Of a stretch of 64,000 nucleotides of DNA, positions 50,504-59,355 are shown piece by piece; position 1 is the stretch's first letter; each line of letters opens with the position of its first letter. The stretch comes from Ralstonia mannitolilytica (GTDB taxonomy: Bacteria > Pseudomonadota > Gammaproteobacteria > Burkholderiales > Burkholderiaceae). Location of the stretch: NCBI RefSeq assembly GCF_905397375.1, contig NZ_CAJPVG010000003.1, positions 186,001-250,000 of the forward strand, given 5' to 3'. The notes beneath the pieces are model-generated. The model was not told the origin of the DNA and made no database searches. It saw nothing but the letters and a program-made list of their open reading frames with translations. A program made the translations under genes and the position numbers.

Positions 50504-51286
50504 TTAGACCACGCTCACGCCGCCGTCGACGGCCAGGATCTGGCCCGTGATGTGCTTCGAAGCGTCTGACGCGAAGAGCGCCGCCACCCCCTTGAGGTCT
50601 TCGTCATCGCCAATGCGACGCAGCGGCGTGCGCGCGGCGAGTTTGTCGACGCCCAGCTTTTCCAGCGAACCGCGCGTCATCTTCGAAGGGAAGAAGCCCG
50701 GCGCGATGGCATTGACAGTGATGTTGTACTCGCCCCATTCGCCCGCCAGCGCACGGGTGAAGTTGACCACCGCGCCCTTGCTGGTGTTGTAGGCGATCGT
50801 GTCGAGCGTGCCCGGCGCATTGCCCTTCAGGCCGGCGATCGACGCCACGTTGATGATCTTGCCGTACTTGCGCGGGATCATCGATCGCTTGCCGATCTGC
50901 TGCGAGAGCAGGAACAGGCCGCGGATGTTCAGGTTCATCACCTTGTCCCACGCCTCCACCGGGTGGTCTTCGGCCGGTGCGCCCCACGTGGCGCCAGCGT
51001 TGTTGACGAGGATGTCGACGTGGCCGAGCTTGGCAAGCGCCCCGTCGGCCAGGCGCTGGATGTCGGCTTCGACGGCGCCATCGGCGGCAATCCAGTCGGC
51101 CTCGATGCCGAGCGACTTCAGGTGCGCCTGCGCTTCCTTCAGCTCATCGGCCTTGCGGGCCGACAAGACGATGCGTGCGCCCTGCTCGCCCAACGCTTCG
51201 GCAATCTGCAGGCCAAGCCCGCGCGAGCCGCCCGTGACCAGCGCGGTCTTGCCCGAGAGATCGAACAGCGATTTCAGCGTACCCAT
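50504..51286 (-). CDS. Short-chain dehydrogenase/reductase (FabG-like)
   Basis: 260 residues: VTGGSRGLGLQIAEALG, VNNAGATWGAPAEDH, NVASIAGLKGN with catalytic YNTSKGAVVNF and the usual ending HITGQILAVDGGVSV. The family reduces 3-oxoacyl or similar carbonyl groups. Between the acyl-CoA dehydrogenase and thioesterase genes, so a role in a fatty-acid side route is plausible. Confidence 0.9.
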   Translation of the reverse strand: MGTLKSLFDLSGKTALVTGGSRGLGLQIAEALGEQGARIVLSARKADELKEAQAHLKSLGIEADWIAADGAVEADIQRLADGALAKLGHVDILVNNAGATWGAPAEDHPVEAWDKVMNLNIRGLFLLSQQIGKRSMIPRKYGKIINVASIAGLKGNAPGTLDTIAYNTSKGAVVNFTRALAGEWGEYNITVNAIAPGFFPSKMTRGSLEKLGVDKLAARTPLRRIGDDEDLKGVAALFASDASKHITGQILAVDGGVSVV

Positions 51287-51319
51287 GGTGTCTCCTGTCT
51301 CGTTGTTGTTTGCGATGGC

Positions 51320-53188
51320 CTAGAACCAGGCGTCCTGCATATCCAGCGTGGTCGTGTCGAGCGAGCCCAGCAGCGCGATCTGCGGGTCGATCTTCGGCAG
51401 TTCCCACTGGAAGAAGTAGCGTGCGGCCTGCAGCTTGCCGCGGTAGAAGTCAGCGTCCTCGCCATGGGCATCCGGCAAGGCCCTGGCGGCGGACAGCGCC
51501 TGCTCCAGCCAGATCCACGCGATGACGACGTGGCCGAACGCTTCCAGATACACCGATGCGTTGGCCAGCGTGACGCGCGGATCGCCGGCGGCCCACAGCG
51601 TCTGGGTGACCTTGGCGAGCTTCTGCGCAGCCATGCCGAGTGCACGGCCGTGGCCGACCAGCGTTTCGTCGTCGGTTTCCAGCGCGCGCCCGACGGTGGC
51701 CTGCACGCGCTCGCCAAGGGCCGTGAACGCGGCGCCGTCGTGCATGACGACCTTGCGGCCGAGCAGGTCCAGGCCCTGGATGCCGTGCGTGCCTTCGTGG
51801 ATCGGGTTCAGGCGATTGTCGCGGTAGAACTGCTCGACGTTGTATTCGCGCGTGTAGCCGTAGCCGCCGTGCACCTGGATCGCCAGGCTGTTGGCCTCCA
51901 GGCACCACTGCGACGGCCAGCTCTTCGCGATCGGGGTGAGGATGTCCAGCAGCAGGCCAAGCTTGGCGCGCTTGGCGGCATCCGTCTCGCCGCGCTCTTC
52001 GTCGACCAGCTTGGCGCAATACAGGTTCAGGCCGAGCGCGCCTTCCACGTACGCCTTCTGCGCGAGCAGCATGCGGCGGACATCGGCGTGGTCGATGATG
52101 CGGATCTGCGGGGACGCGGGGTCCTTGCCCGACGGCCCCACCGGACGCCCCTGCGGGCGGTTGCGCGCGTAGTCCAGTGCGTGCAGGTAGCCCGTGTAGC
52201 CGAGCATCGTCGCGCCCATGCCGACGCCGATGCGCGCCTCGTTCATCATGTGGAACATGCAGGCGAGCCCCTTGTGCGGCTCGCCGACGAGGTAGCCGAC
52301 GGCACCGGCGCGCGGCTGGCCGTCAGCACCCTTCGGACGGAACTGCGTGCCTTCGCCAAAGTTCAGCAGACAGTTGGTCGTGCCGCGATAGCCCATCTTG
52401 TGATTCAGGCCGGCGAGCACCACGTCGTTGCGCTCGCCGAGCGAGCCGTCTTCGTTGACGAGGAACTTCGGCACGATGAACAGCGAAATGCCCTTCACGC
52501 CGGGAATCAGCTTGCCGTCCGGGCCAGGGATCTTTGCCAGCACGAGGTGGATGATGTTCTCCGACAGCTCATGCTCGCCGGCGGAGATCCACATCTTGTT
52601 GCCGGTCAGGCGGTACTGGGGGCCGAGCCGCGATTCGCCTTCGTACTCCGCGCGCGTGACGATGTCCGACAGCGACGACCCGGCCTGCGGCTCCGACAGG
52701 CACATCGTGCCGTAGAAGCGGCCTTCCATCTCGGGCTGCACGAACGTTTCGATCTGCTCCGGCGTGCCGTGCGCGAGCAGCAGGTTCGCATTGCCGATGG
52801 TGAGGAACGGATACGAGCTGGTGCCGACGTTGGCGGCCTTGAAGAAGCCGAAACCGGCTTTCTCGACCACGGTGGGCAGTTGCATGCCGCCGAGCTGGAA
52901 ATCCTGCCCCGCGGCCATCAGGCCGGCCTTGTTGAAAGCGTCCAGCGCGGCCTTCACCTCGGGGATGATGTGGACCCGGGTGCCGTCGAAATGCGGTTCC
53001 TGCTGATCGTTCTTCTTGTTATGCGGGGCGAAAAGGTCGGTGGCGATGCGCTCGCAGGTGTCGAGGGCGGCATCGAACGTTTCGCGGGAATGGTCGGCAT
53101 AACGCGGAATGCGTGTGAGCGATTCGACGTTGAGCCATTCGTAGAGCAGGAAGCTGAGGTCGCGGCGGGATAGCAGTTTCGAGGACAT
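51320..53188 (-). CDS. Acyl-CoA dehydrogenase with C-terminal extension
   Basis: 622 residues, larger than a simple acyl-CoA dehydrogenase (~380). FAD-binding segments are MCLSEPQAGSSLSDIVTRA and NKMWISAGEH; the C-terminal half has EYNVEQFYRDNRLNPIHEGT-like sequence and an extra helical domain of ~130 residues, as in FadE5/AcdA-type enzymes for long chains. It catalyses the first oxidation of beta-oxidation. ATG 53188 (MSSKLLSRRDLSFLLYEWL) is the usual family start. Confidence 0.9.
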   Translation of the reverse strand: MSSKLLSRRDLSFLLYEWLNVESLTRIPRYADHSRETFDAALDTCERIATDLFAPHNKKNDQQEPHFDGTRVHIIPEVKAALDAFNKAGLMAAGQDFQLGGMQLPTVVEKAGFGFFKAANVGTSSYPFLTIGNANLLLAHGTPEQIETFVQPEMEGRFYGTMCLSEPQAGSSLSDIVTRAEYEGESRLGPQYRLTGNKMWISAGEHELSENIIHLVLAKIPGPDGKLIPGVKGISLFIVPKFLVNEDGSLGERNDVVLAGLNHKMGYRGTTNCLLNFGEGTQFRPKGADGQPRAGAVGYLVGEPHKGLACMFHMMNEARIGVGMGATMLGYTGYLHALDYARNRPQGRPVGPSGKDPASPQIRIIDHADVRRMLLAQKAYVEGALGLNLYCAKLVDEERGETDAAKRAKLGLLLDILTPIAKSWPSQWCLEANSLAIQVHGGYGYTREYNVEQFYRDNRLNPIHEGTHGIQGLDLLGRKVVMHDGAAFTALGERVQATVGRALETDDETLVGHGRALGMAAQKLAKVTQTLWAAGDPRVTLANASVYLEAFGHVVIAWIWLEQALSAARALPDAHGEDADFYRGKLQAARYFFQWELPKIDPQIALLGSLDTTTLDMQDAWF

Positions 53189-53209
53189 GATGTTGGTGGT
53201 GCATCCTGT

Positions 53210-53340
53210 GTTTCGTGCCCTGCCCGGGCGAGGGCTTTGGGTCAACCCCTTGTTTCGTGCCGTGCCGGGCCCGACTCACCCTCTTCGTCTTGCCAAAGAA
53301 AGCAAGCAAAGAAAGGCGCGCGCGAGATGGCGATCAGGCC
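53210..53340. repeat. Candidate intergenic repeat element between thiolase and acyl-CoA dehydrogenase genes
   Basis: Two imperfect copies of TGTTTCGTGCC followed by TGCCGGG-like bases occur at about 53209-53226 and 53249-53267, then a purine-rich CCAAAGAAAGCAAGCAAAG stretch at about 53294-53312. From memory, such CTTTGGCAAAG/CTTTCTTTGC segments recur between genes in Burkholderiales. No gene is visible. Confidence 0.4.
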
Positions 53341-53360
53341 AGCGCTGCCAGAAACAAAAC

Positions 53361-53385
53361 AGGCTCCCGTTTTGAGCGGGAGCCT
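53361..53385 (-). terminator. Terminator of the thiolase gene
   Basis: AGGCTCCCG (53361-53369), loop of 7, CGGGAGCCT (53377-53385). On the minus strand it is followed by GTTTTGTTTC, and it lies 7 bp after the thiolase stop. It should separate transcription of the fadB-pncA-fadA group from the acyl-CoA dehydrogenase group. Confidence 0.85.
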
Positions 53386-53391
53386 GTCTGT

Positions 53392-54570
53392 TCAGAGCAC
53401 CTCGAACAGGCCGGCTGCGCCTTGGCCGCCGCCGATGCACATGGTCACGACCACGTACTTGACGCCGCGGCGCTTGCCTTCGATCAGCGCGTGGCCGACC
53501 AGGCGTGCACCCGACACGCCGTACGGGTGGCCCACGGCGATGGCGCCGCCGTTGACGTTCAGGCGGTCCATCGGGATGCCAAGCTTGTCTGCGCAGTACA
53601 GCACCTGCACGGCGAACGCTTCGTTCAGTTCCCACAGGCCGATGTCTTCCACCTTCAGACCCGCCTTCTTCAGCAGCTTGGGCACGGCAAAGACGGGGCC
53701 AATGCCCATTTCGTCCGGCTCGCAGCCGGCCACGGCAAAGCCGCGGAACACGCCCAGCGGCTGCAGGCCCTTGGCGGCTGCCACCTTGCCGTTCATCACC
53801 ACCGCGGCCGATGCGCCGTCGGAGAACTGGCTGGCGTTGCCGGCCGAGATCACGCCGCCGGGCATGGCGGTGCGGATCTTCGTCACCCCTTCGAGCGTCG
53901 TGTCCGGACGAATGCCTTCATCAGCCGAGATCGTGACTTCGCGCGTCATGATCTGCCCGGTCTTGGCATCGGCCACGCCCATGACGGTCGTCATCGGGAC
54001 GATCTCGTCGTTGAACTTGCCGGCGGCCGCAGCGGCGGCGGCGCGTTGCTGGCTCTGCACGCCGTATTCGTCCTGGCGCTCCTTGCTGATGTTGTAGCGC
54101 TTGGCGACGTTCTCGGCGGTCTGCAGCATGCTCCAGTAGATTTCGGGCTTGTGCTTGTTCAGCCAGCCTTCCTGCAGCATGTGGCGGTTCATCTCCTGCT
54201 GCACGCACGAGATGGACTCCACCCCGCCGGCCACGAAGATGTCGCCCTCATCGGCGATCACGCGCTGCGCGGCCATCGCGATGGTCTGCAGGCCCGACGA
54301 GCAGAAGCGATTGACGGTCGCACCCGGCACGGTCACGGGGCAGCCGGCGCGCAGGGCGATCTGGCGCGCGATGTTGGCGCCCGTCGCGCCTTCCGGGTTC
54401 GCGCAGCCCATCAGGACGTCTTCCACCTCGCCCGGCTCGATCTTGGCGCGGGCGATGGCGTGCTGCACTGCGTGGCCGCCGAGCGTGGCGCCGTGCGTCA
54501 TGTTGAAGGCGCCCTTCCAGCTCTTGGCCAGGCCCGTACGTGCGGTGGAAACGATGACTGCTTCGGTCAT
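53392..54570 (-). CDS. fadA: Acetyl-CoA acyltransferase (thiolase)
   Basis: 392 residues. Catalytic cysteine in NRFCSSGLQTIAMAAQ (~residue 90), NVNGGAIAVGHPYGVSGAR with the histidine, and CIGGGQGAAGLFE with the second cysteine. The final step of beta-oxidation: releases acetyl-CoA. GHPYG replaces the more common GHPxG(A) without loss of the histidine. It is encoded with fadB but separated by the nicotinamidase gene. Confidence 0.92.
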   Translation of the reverse strand: MTEAVIVSTARTGLAKSWKGAFNMTHGATLGGHAVQHAIARAKIEPGEVEDVLMGCANPEGATGANIARQIALRAGCPVTVPGATVNRFCSSGLQTIAMAAQRVIADEGDIFVAGGVESISCVQQEMNRHMLQEGWLNKHKPEIYWSMLQTAENVAKRYNISKERQDEYGVQSQQRAAAAAAAGKFNDEIVPMTTVMGVADAKTGQIMTREVTISADEGIRPDTTLEGVTKIRTAMPGGVISAGNASQFSDGASAAVVMNGKVAAAKGLQPLGVFRGFAVAGCEPDEMGIGPVFAVPKLLKKAGLKVEDIGLWELNEAFAVQVLYCADKLGIPMDRLNVNGGAIAVGHPYGVSGARLVGHALIEGKRRGVKYVVVTMCIGGGQGAAGLFEVL

Positions 54571-54627
54571 GGTGTTGCTCCTCGTATCTGGTGGGGGCGC
54601 AGCTTCGGCTGCGCCCGTGGTATTCCG

Positions 54628-55269
54628 TTATCCGTTCAAGATCGCGTGCGACTGCAACCGCGCGATGCCCGCATCCGTCATGCGCTGCCACGCCTGCGCC
54701 AGCGAACCGTTGAGGTCGATCGCGCGGCAGGCATCTTCGATGACGGCGACTTCCAGCCCCGCAGCACGCGCATCCAGTGCCGACCATGCCACGCAGAAAT
54801 CCGTGGCGAGCCCGACGCAGAACACGCGCTGGACCCCAAGCTCGCGCAGGTAGCCCAGCAGGCCGGTCGGCGTCTTCCGATCCGCTTCAAAGAATGCGGA
54901 GTAGCTGTCGATGTCCGGGTGATAGCCCTTGCGGACGATCAACTGCGCATGCGGCACGTCCAGCCCCTCAGCGAGCGCGGCGCCCGTGCTGTGCTGCACA
55001 CAGTGCACGGGCCACAGCACCTGCTGGCCGTACGGCAGGTCGATCGTGCCGAACGGCTGCGTGCCCGCATGGTTGGCCGAGAACGACACGTGCTCGCGCG
55101 GGTGCCAGTCCTGCGTCAGCACCGTGCGCGCAGCGGGCCCGAAGGCCTTGGCGAGCCGGTTGACGACCGGGATGACCTGGTCGCCGTCCGGCACGGCCAG
55201 CGCACCGCCGGGCAGAAAGTCGTTCTGCACGTCGATGATCAGCAGGCAGTCGGTGGGCGTGAGTTGCAT
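54628..55269 (-). CDS. pncA: Nicotinamidase/pyrazinamidase
   Basis: 213-residue isochorismatase-fold amidase. Catalytic set: Asp13 (IIDVQNDF), Lys114 (VRKGYHPD) and Cys159 (ATDFCVAW). Metal ligands: Asp54, His56 (TQDWHP) and His89 (WPVHC). It converts nicotinamide to nicotinate for NAD salvage. It lies between fadB and fadA on the same strand (gaps 33 and 57 bp), which is unusual; the genes may simply share a promoter. Confidence 0.92.
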   Translation of the reverse strand: MQLTPTDCLLIIDVQNDFLPGGALAVPDGDQVIPVVNRLAKAFGPAARTVLTQDWHPREHVSFSANHAGTQPFGTIDLPYGQQVLWPVHCVQHSTGAALAEGLDVPHAQLIVRKGYHPDIDSYSAFFEADRKTPTGLLGYLRELGVQRVFCVGLATDFCVAWSALDARAAGLEVAVIEDACRAIDLNGSLAQAWQRMTDAGIARLQSHAILNG

Positions 55270-55302
55270 GGCGGTGATCGCGTCGATGAATTGGCCGCTT
55301 AT

Positions 55303-57384
55303 TCAGCCATTGAAGGCCTTGCCCTCGTCGGCCAGCTTCTGCAGCAGCGGGGCGACCTGCCATGCTTCGCCGTGGTAGCCCTTGCTGTAGCGCCGCATGG
55401 CTTGCACGACGTTGTACAACCCGACGGTGTCTGCGTAGAGCATCGGGCCGCCACGGAACAGCGGGAAGCCGTAGCCGGTCAGGTACACCATGTCGATATC
55501 GGAAGCCTTGGAGGCAATGCCCTCTTCCAGGATCTTCGCGCCTTCGTTGACCAGCGCGAACACCAGGCGCTCCACGATTTCCTCGTCCGAAATCTTGCGG
55601 CGCGTGATGCCCAGATCCTTCGAGTGCTGGACGATCATGTCATTGACCTGCTGGTTCGGATACGGCTTGCGGTCACCTGCCTTGTAGTCGTACCAGCCGC
55701 CGCCCGTCTTCTGGCCGAAGCGGCCCATCTCGCACAGCAGATCGGCCGTCTTCGAATAGACGATGTCCGGCTTGTCCACGGCGCGGCGCTTGCGGATGGC
55801 CCAGCCGATGTCGTTGCCGGCCAGGTCGCCCATGCGGAACGGGCCCATGGCAAAGCCGAATTTTTCGATCGCCCTGTCGACCTGCTCGGGCAGCGCGCCT
55901 TCGTCCAGCAGGTAGCCGGCCTGGCGGCTGTATTGCTCGATCATGCGGTTGCCGATGAAGCCGTCGCACACGCCGGAAACGACCGCCGTCTTCTTGATAG
56001 CCTTGGCCAGCTTCATGACGGTGGCCAGCACGTCCTTGGCGGTGTCCTTGCCGCGCACGACTTCCAGCAGCTTCATCACGTTGGCCGGGCTGAAGAAGTG
56101 CATGCCGACCACGTCCTGCGGGCGCTTGGTGAAGCTGGCGATCTTGTCGACGTCCAGCGTGGAGGTGTTCGACGCCAGGATCGCGCCCTGCTTGACGACT
56201 TCGTCGAGCTTCTTGAACACGACCTCCTTGACGCCCATTTCTTCAAAGACGGCCTCGATGACGAGGTCGGCGTCCTTGATGTCGTCGTAGGACAGCGTCG
56301 GCTTGAGCAGGGCCATGCGCTGCTCGACCTTCTCTTGCGTGAGCTTGCCCTTCTTGGCGCTGTTCTCGTAGTTCTTGCGGATGGTCGCGACGCCGCGGTC
56401 CAGCGCTTCCTGCTTGGTTTCCAGGATCGTCACCGGAATGCCGGCGTTCAGGAAGTTCATCGAGATGCCGCCGCCCATCGTGCCGGCGCCGATCACGGCC
56501 ACCTTCTCGACCTTGCGCACTGGCGTGTCTTCCGGCACGTCGGGGATCTTGCTCGCAGCGCGCTCGCCGAAGAACGCATGGCGCAGCGCGCGCGATTCAG
56601 GCGTGTTCACCAGCTCGATGAACAACTCGCGCTCGAACTTGATGCCGTCGTCGAAGCGTTTTTCGACGGCGGCCTGCACGGCGTCCACGCACTTGCCCGG
56701 CGCGGGGAAGTTCTTTGCGACGGCTGCGACCGTGTTGCGCGCGAATTGCAGGAAGCCTTGCGGATTGTCGTGCTCGACCTTGCGATCGCGCAGCTTGGGC
56801 AGCTTGCCCTCGGCCGCGGCCTTCAGCGCGAAATCGATGGCGCCGGCCATCAGGTCGCCTTCGATCATCTGGTCGAACAGGCCGCTCTTGGCGAGCTTTT
56901 CCGACGGGATGGCGTTGCCGGACACGATCATGTTCAGCGCCGGCTCCAGGCCGATGGCGCGCGGCAGACGTTGCGTGCCGCCTGCGCCCGGCAGGATGCC
57001 CAGCTTCACTTCGGGCAGCGCGATCTGCGCGCCGGGTGCGGCCACGCGGAAGTGGCAGCCCATCGCCAGTTCCAGTCCACCGCCCATCGCCACCGAGTGG
57101 ATGGCCGCGACGACCGGCTTGGTGCTCGACTCGACCGCCTTGATGACAGCGTGCAGCGTCGGCTCCTGGGTTGCCTTGGGGGTGTTGAACTCGCGGATGT
57201 CGGCGCCGCCCGAGAAGGCCTTGCCAGCGCCGGTGATCACGATGGCCTTGACGCTCGGGTCGTCGCCCGCCTTGACCATACCTTCAACGATGCCCAGCCG
57301 CGTGGAATGGCCAAGGCCGTTGACGGGCGGGTTGCTGAGCGTGATGACGGCAACGCCGTCCTGGACCTTGTACTCCGCAGTCAT
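55303..57384 (-). CDS. fadB: Fatty oxidation complex alpha subunit: enoyl-CoA hydratase/3-hydroxyacyl-CoA dehydrogenase
   Basis: 693 residues. The N-terminal crotonase domain (1-~190) has AFSGGADIREF and VAMGGGLELAMGCHFR with catalytic glutamates, plus KLGILPGAGGTQRLPR. The 3-hydroxyacyl-CoA dehydrogenase part has the NAD loop VAVIGAGTMGGGISMNF (~residue 300) and GMHFFSPANVMKLLEVV. A C-terminal duplicated domain ends it. First gene of the minus-strand run, with its promoter in the 57385-57742 region. Confidence 0.93.
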   Translation of the reverse strand: MTAEYKVQDGVAVITLSNPPVNGLGHSTRLGIVEGMVKAGDDPSVKAIVITGAGKAFSGGADIREFNTPKATQEPTLHAVIKAVESSTKPVVAAIHSVAMGGGLELAMGCHFRVAAPGAQIALPEVKLGILPGAGGTQRLPRAIGLEPALNMIVSGNAIPSEKLAKSGLFDQMIEGDLMAGAIDFALKAAAEGKLPKLRDRKVEHDNPQGFLQFARNTVAAVAKNFPAPGKCVDAVQAAVEKRFDDGIKFERELFIELVNTPESRALRHAFFGERAASKIPDVPEDTPVRKVEKVAVIGAGTMGGGISMNFLNAGIPVTILETKQEALDRGVATIRKNYENSAKKGKLTQEKVEQRMALLKPTLSYDDIKDADLVIEAVFEEMGVKEVVFKKLDEVVKQGAILASNTSTLDVDKIASFTKRPQDVVGMHFFSPANVMKLLEVVRGKDTAKDVLATVMKLAKAIKKTAVVSGVCDGFIGNRMIEQYSRQAGYLLDEGALPEQVDRAIEKFGFAMGPFRMGDLAGNDIGWAIRKRRAVDKPDIVYSKTADLLCEMGRFGQKTGGGWYDYKAGDRKPYPNQQVNDMIVQHSKDLGITRRKISDEEIVERLVFALVNEGAKILEEGIASKASDIDMVYLTGYGFPLFRGGPMLYADTVGLYNVVQAMRRYSKGYHGEAWQVAPLLQKLADEGKAFNG

Positions 57385-57742
57385 GCTGGTTCCTTTGGTG
57401 ATGCGAGGGCCGGCAGATCAGGCGCACCGTGCCTCGCGGTTGAACTGTCTCTCGAATGTCGTTTTTTTAACGCGCGGTAAGGCCGCGACTCGACACAGAA
57501 TACACAAAATAGCACGGTCGTTCAATTTTTATTTTTGCGCTGCACGGCGCCGTCTGGCGGGCGATGCGGCACGCCTCGGCGGGTTCAAACCGTGTGCTGC
57601 AGCACGGATTTTTTGCCCGCTACGTGACGGTTTTGATAGAGTCGCGCATTTCGTTCGCCAGGTGCCCATCAGGCACGGGGACGTCTCGTCACATTTCGTC
57701 GATTTGATTCGCGATCCGAGCAAAATCGACCACTCTGTATCC
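57385..57742. promoter_or_regulatory. Divergent promoter region between fadB and the first permease
   Basis: 358 bp without a gene. It contains GCACGGTCGTTC (57512-57523), close to the palindrome GAACGATCGTTC upstream of the esterase gene, followed by an AT-rich stretch (CAATTTTTATTTTTG) that is rare in this GC-rich DNA and could carry promoter or regulator-binding functions. Another T-run lies at about 57460-57470. The regulator is inferred to be of the TetR/FadP type. Confidence 0.5.
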
Positions 57743-59281
57743 ATGTCAGAACACGCTACCCCGTCCTCAGAGACGCCGGGCTTGCGCCGCACATTGCGCG
57801 CGCGCCATCTCACCATGATCGCCATCGGCGGGTCGATCGGCACCGGGCTCTTCGTGGCCTCGGGCGCGTCGGTCTCGCAGGCCGGCCCCGGAGGCGCCCT
57901 CGCCGCCTACATCCTGATCGGGGCGATGGTCTATTTCCTGATGACCAGCCTAGGCGAGCTTGCCGCCTATATGCCGGTTTCGGGGTCGTTTGCCACCTAC
58001 GGTGCGCTGTACGTGGACGAAGGCTTCGGCTTCGCGCTCGGCTGGAACTATTGGTACAACTGGGCCGTGACGATTGCCGTGGAGCTGGCGGCCGCGCAGC
58101 TCGTCATGCATTACTGGTTTCCCGATGTGCCGGGCGTGCTGTGGAGCGCCGTGTTCCTCGCCGTCATGTTCCTGCTCAACGCCATCTCGGTGCGCGGCTT
58201 TGGCGAGGCGGAATACTGGTTCGCGCTCATCAAGGTCGTCACGGTCATCTTCTTCATCGGCATTGGCCTGGCGATGATCTTCGGGATCATGAAGGGCGGT
58301 CCGCAATCGGGCCTGCAGAATCTGACGATCGGTGATGCGCCGTTTGTGGGCGGACTGCCGGCGATGATCGGCGTGGCGATGATCGCGGGGTTCTCGTTTC
58401 AGGGGACGGAGCTGATCGGCGTGGCGGCTGGCGAATCGGCCGACCCGGCACGCACCATTCCGCGTGCGGTCAAGCAGGTGTTCTGGCGCATCCTGCTGTT
58501 TTATGTACTGGCCATCTTCATCATCGGCGTGCTGGTGCCGTACACCGATCCGAATCTGCTGTCGACGGAAGTCACCAACATTGGCGTGAGCCCGTTCACG
58601 CTGGTGTTCAAGCATGCCGGCCTGGCGTTTGCGGCGGGGTTGATGAATGCGGTGATCCTGACGGCCGTGCTGTCGGCGGGCAACTCGGGCATGTATGCAT
58701 CCACGCGGATGCTCTACAACCTGGCGACGGAAGGCCGGGCGCCGCGCATCTTTGCGCAGCTCTCCCGGAACGGTGTGCCGCGCAATGCACTGCTGGCCAC
58801 AACGGCCGTGGGCGCGCTGTGCTTCCTGAGCTCGCTGTACGGCGACAAGACGGTCTACCTGTGGTTGCTCAACACGTCCGGCATGACCGGCTTTGTGGCG
58901 TGGCTCGGCATTGCCGTCAGCCACTACCGCTTTCGCAAGGGGCTGGTGGCGCAGGGGCATGATCCGTCGCAACTGCCGTATCGCTCCAAATTCTTCCCGT
59001 ACGGACCGCTGTTCGCGTTTGCGCTGTGCCTGGTCATCACGCTGGGCCAGAACTATCAGGCGTTCACCAGCGGCACGATCGACTGGCCGGCGGTGATCGC
59101 CACCTATATCGGCATCCCGATCTTCTTTGCGATCTGGTTCGGTTACCGGCTCGTGCGCGGCGGCGGCATCGTGCGCTACCAGGACATGCACTTCCCGCGC
59201 CCGCCCGTCACGCGCGACCCGCTGGCCGGCCAGGATGCCGGCCCCGAACTTCCGACCGTCTCCACCCGCGCGCCGCAATAA
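57743..59281 (+). CDS. Amino-acid permease of the AAT/LysP type (copy 1)
   Basis: 512 residues with 12 membrane helices. The N-terminus has LRARHLTMIAIGGSIGTGLFVASG, the APC-family substrate-binding loop in TM1, and FQGTELIGVAAGESADPARTIP in TM6. The family imports basic or aromatic amino acids with protons. ATG 57743 is chosen by the MSEHATPSSETPGL start. A second, closely similar permease follows after a terminator. Specificity is not readable; the name LysP is a family label only. Confidence 0.87.
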   Translation: MSEHATPSSETPGLRRTLRARHLTMIAIGGSIGTGLFVASGASVSQAGPGGALAAYILIGAMVYFLMTSLGELAAYMPVSGSFATYGALYVDEGFGFALGWNYWYNWAVTIAVELAAAQLVMHYWFPDVPGVLWSAVFLAVMFLLNAISVRGFGEAEYWFALIKVVTVIFFIGIGLAMIFGIMKGGPQSGLQNLTIGDAPFVGGLPAMIGVAMIAGFSFQGTELIGVAAGESADPARTIPRAVKQVFWRILLFYVLAIFIIGVLVPYTDPNLLSTEVTNIGVSPFTLVFKHAGLAFAAGLMNAVILTAVLSAGNSGMYASTRMLYNLATEGRAPRIFAQLSRNGVPRNALLATTAVGALCFLSSLYGDKTVYLWLLNTSGMTGFVAWLGIAVSHYRFRKGLVAQGHDPSQLPYRSKFFPYGPLFAFALCLVITLGQNYQAFTSGTIDWPAVIATYIGIPIFFAIWFGYRLVRGGGIVRYQDMHFPRPPVTRDPLAGQDAGPELPTVSTRAPQ

Positions 59282-59285
59282 CCCT

Positions 59286-59322
59286 GCCCGCCTGCCGATC
59301 GCTTTGCGCCGGCGGGCGTTTT
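59286..59322 (+). terminator. Terminator between the two permease genes
   Basis: GCCCGCC (59286-59292) pairs with GGCGGGC (59311-59317), then GTTTT. The 18-nt loop may fold further. It lies 5 bp after the first stop and separates two otherwise tandem paralogues into separate transcripts. Confidence 0.75.
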
Positions 59323-59355
59323 GATTGTTGGACGCCCGACCACGGCTTCACTGTC

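Noticed and set aside
53215..57480. A 1421-codon open frame on the plus strand opposite thiolase, nicotinamidase and fadB
   Set aside because: It is the antisense shadow of high-GC genes with clear family motifs on the minus strand; its translation is rich in Ala/Arg/His/Gln runs and has no domain.
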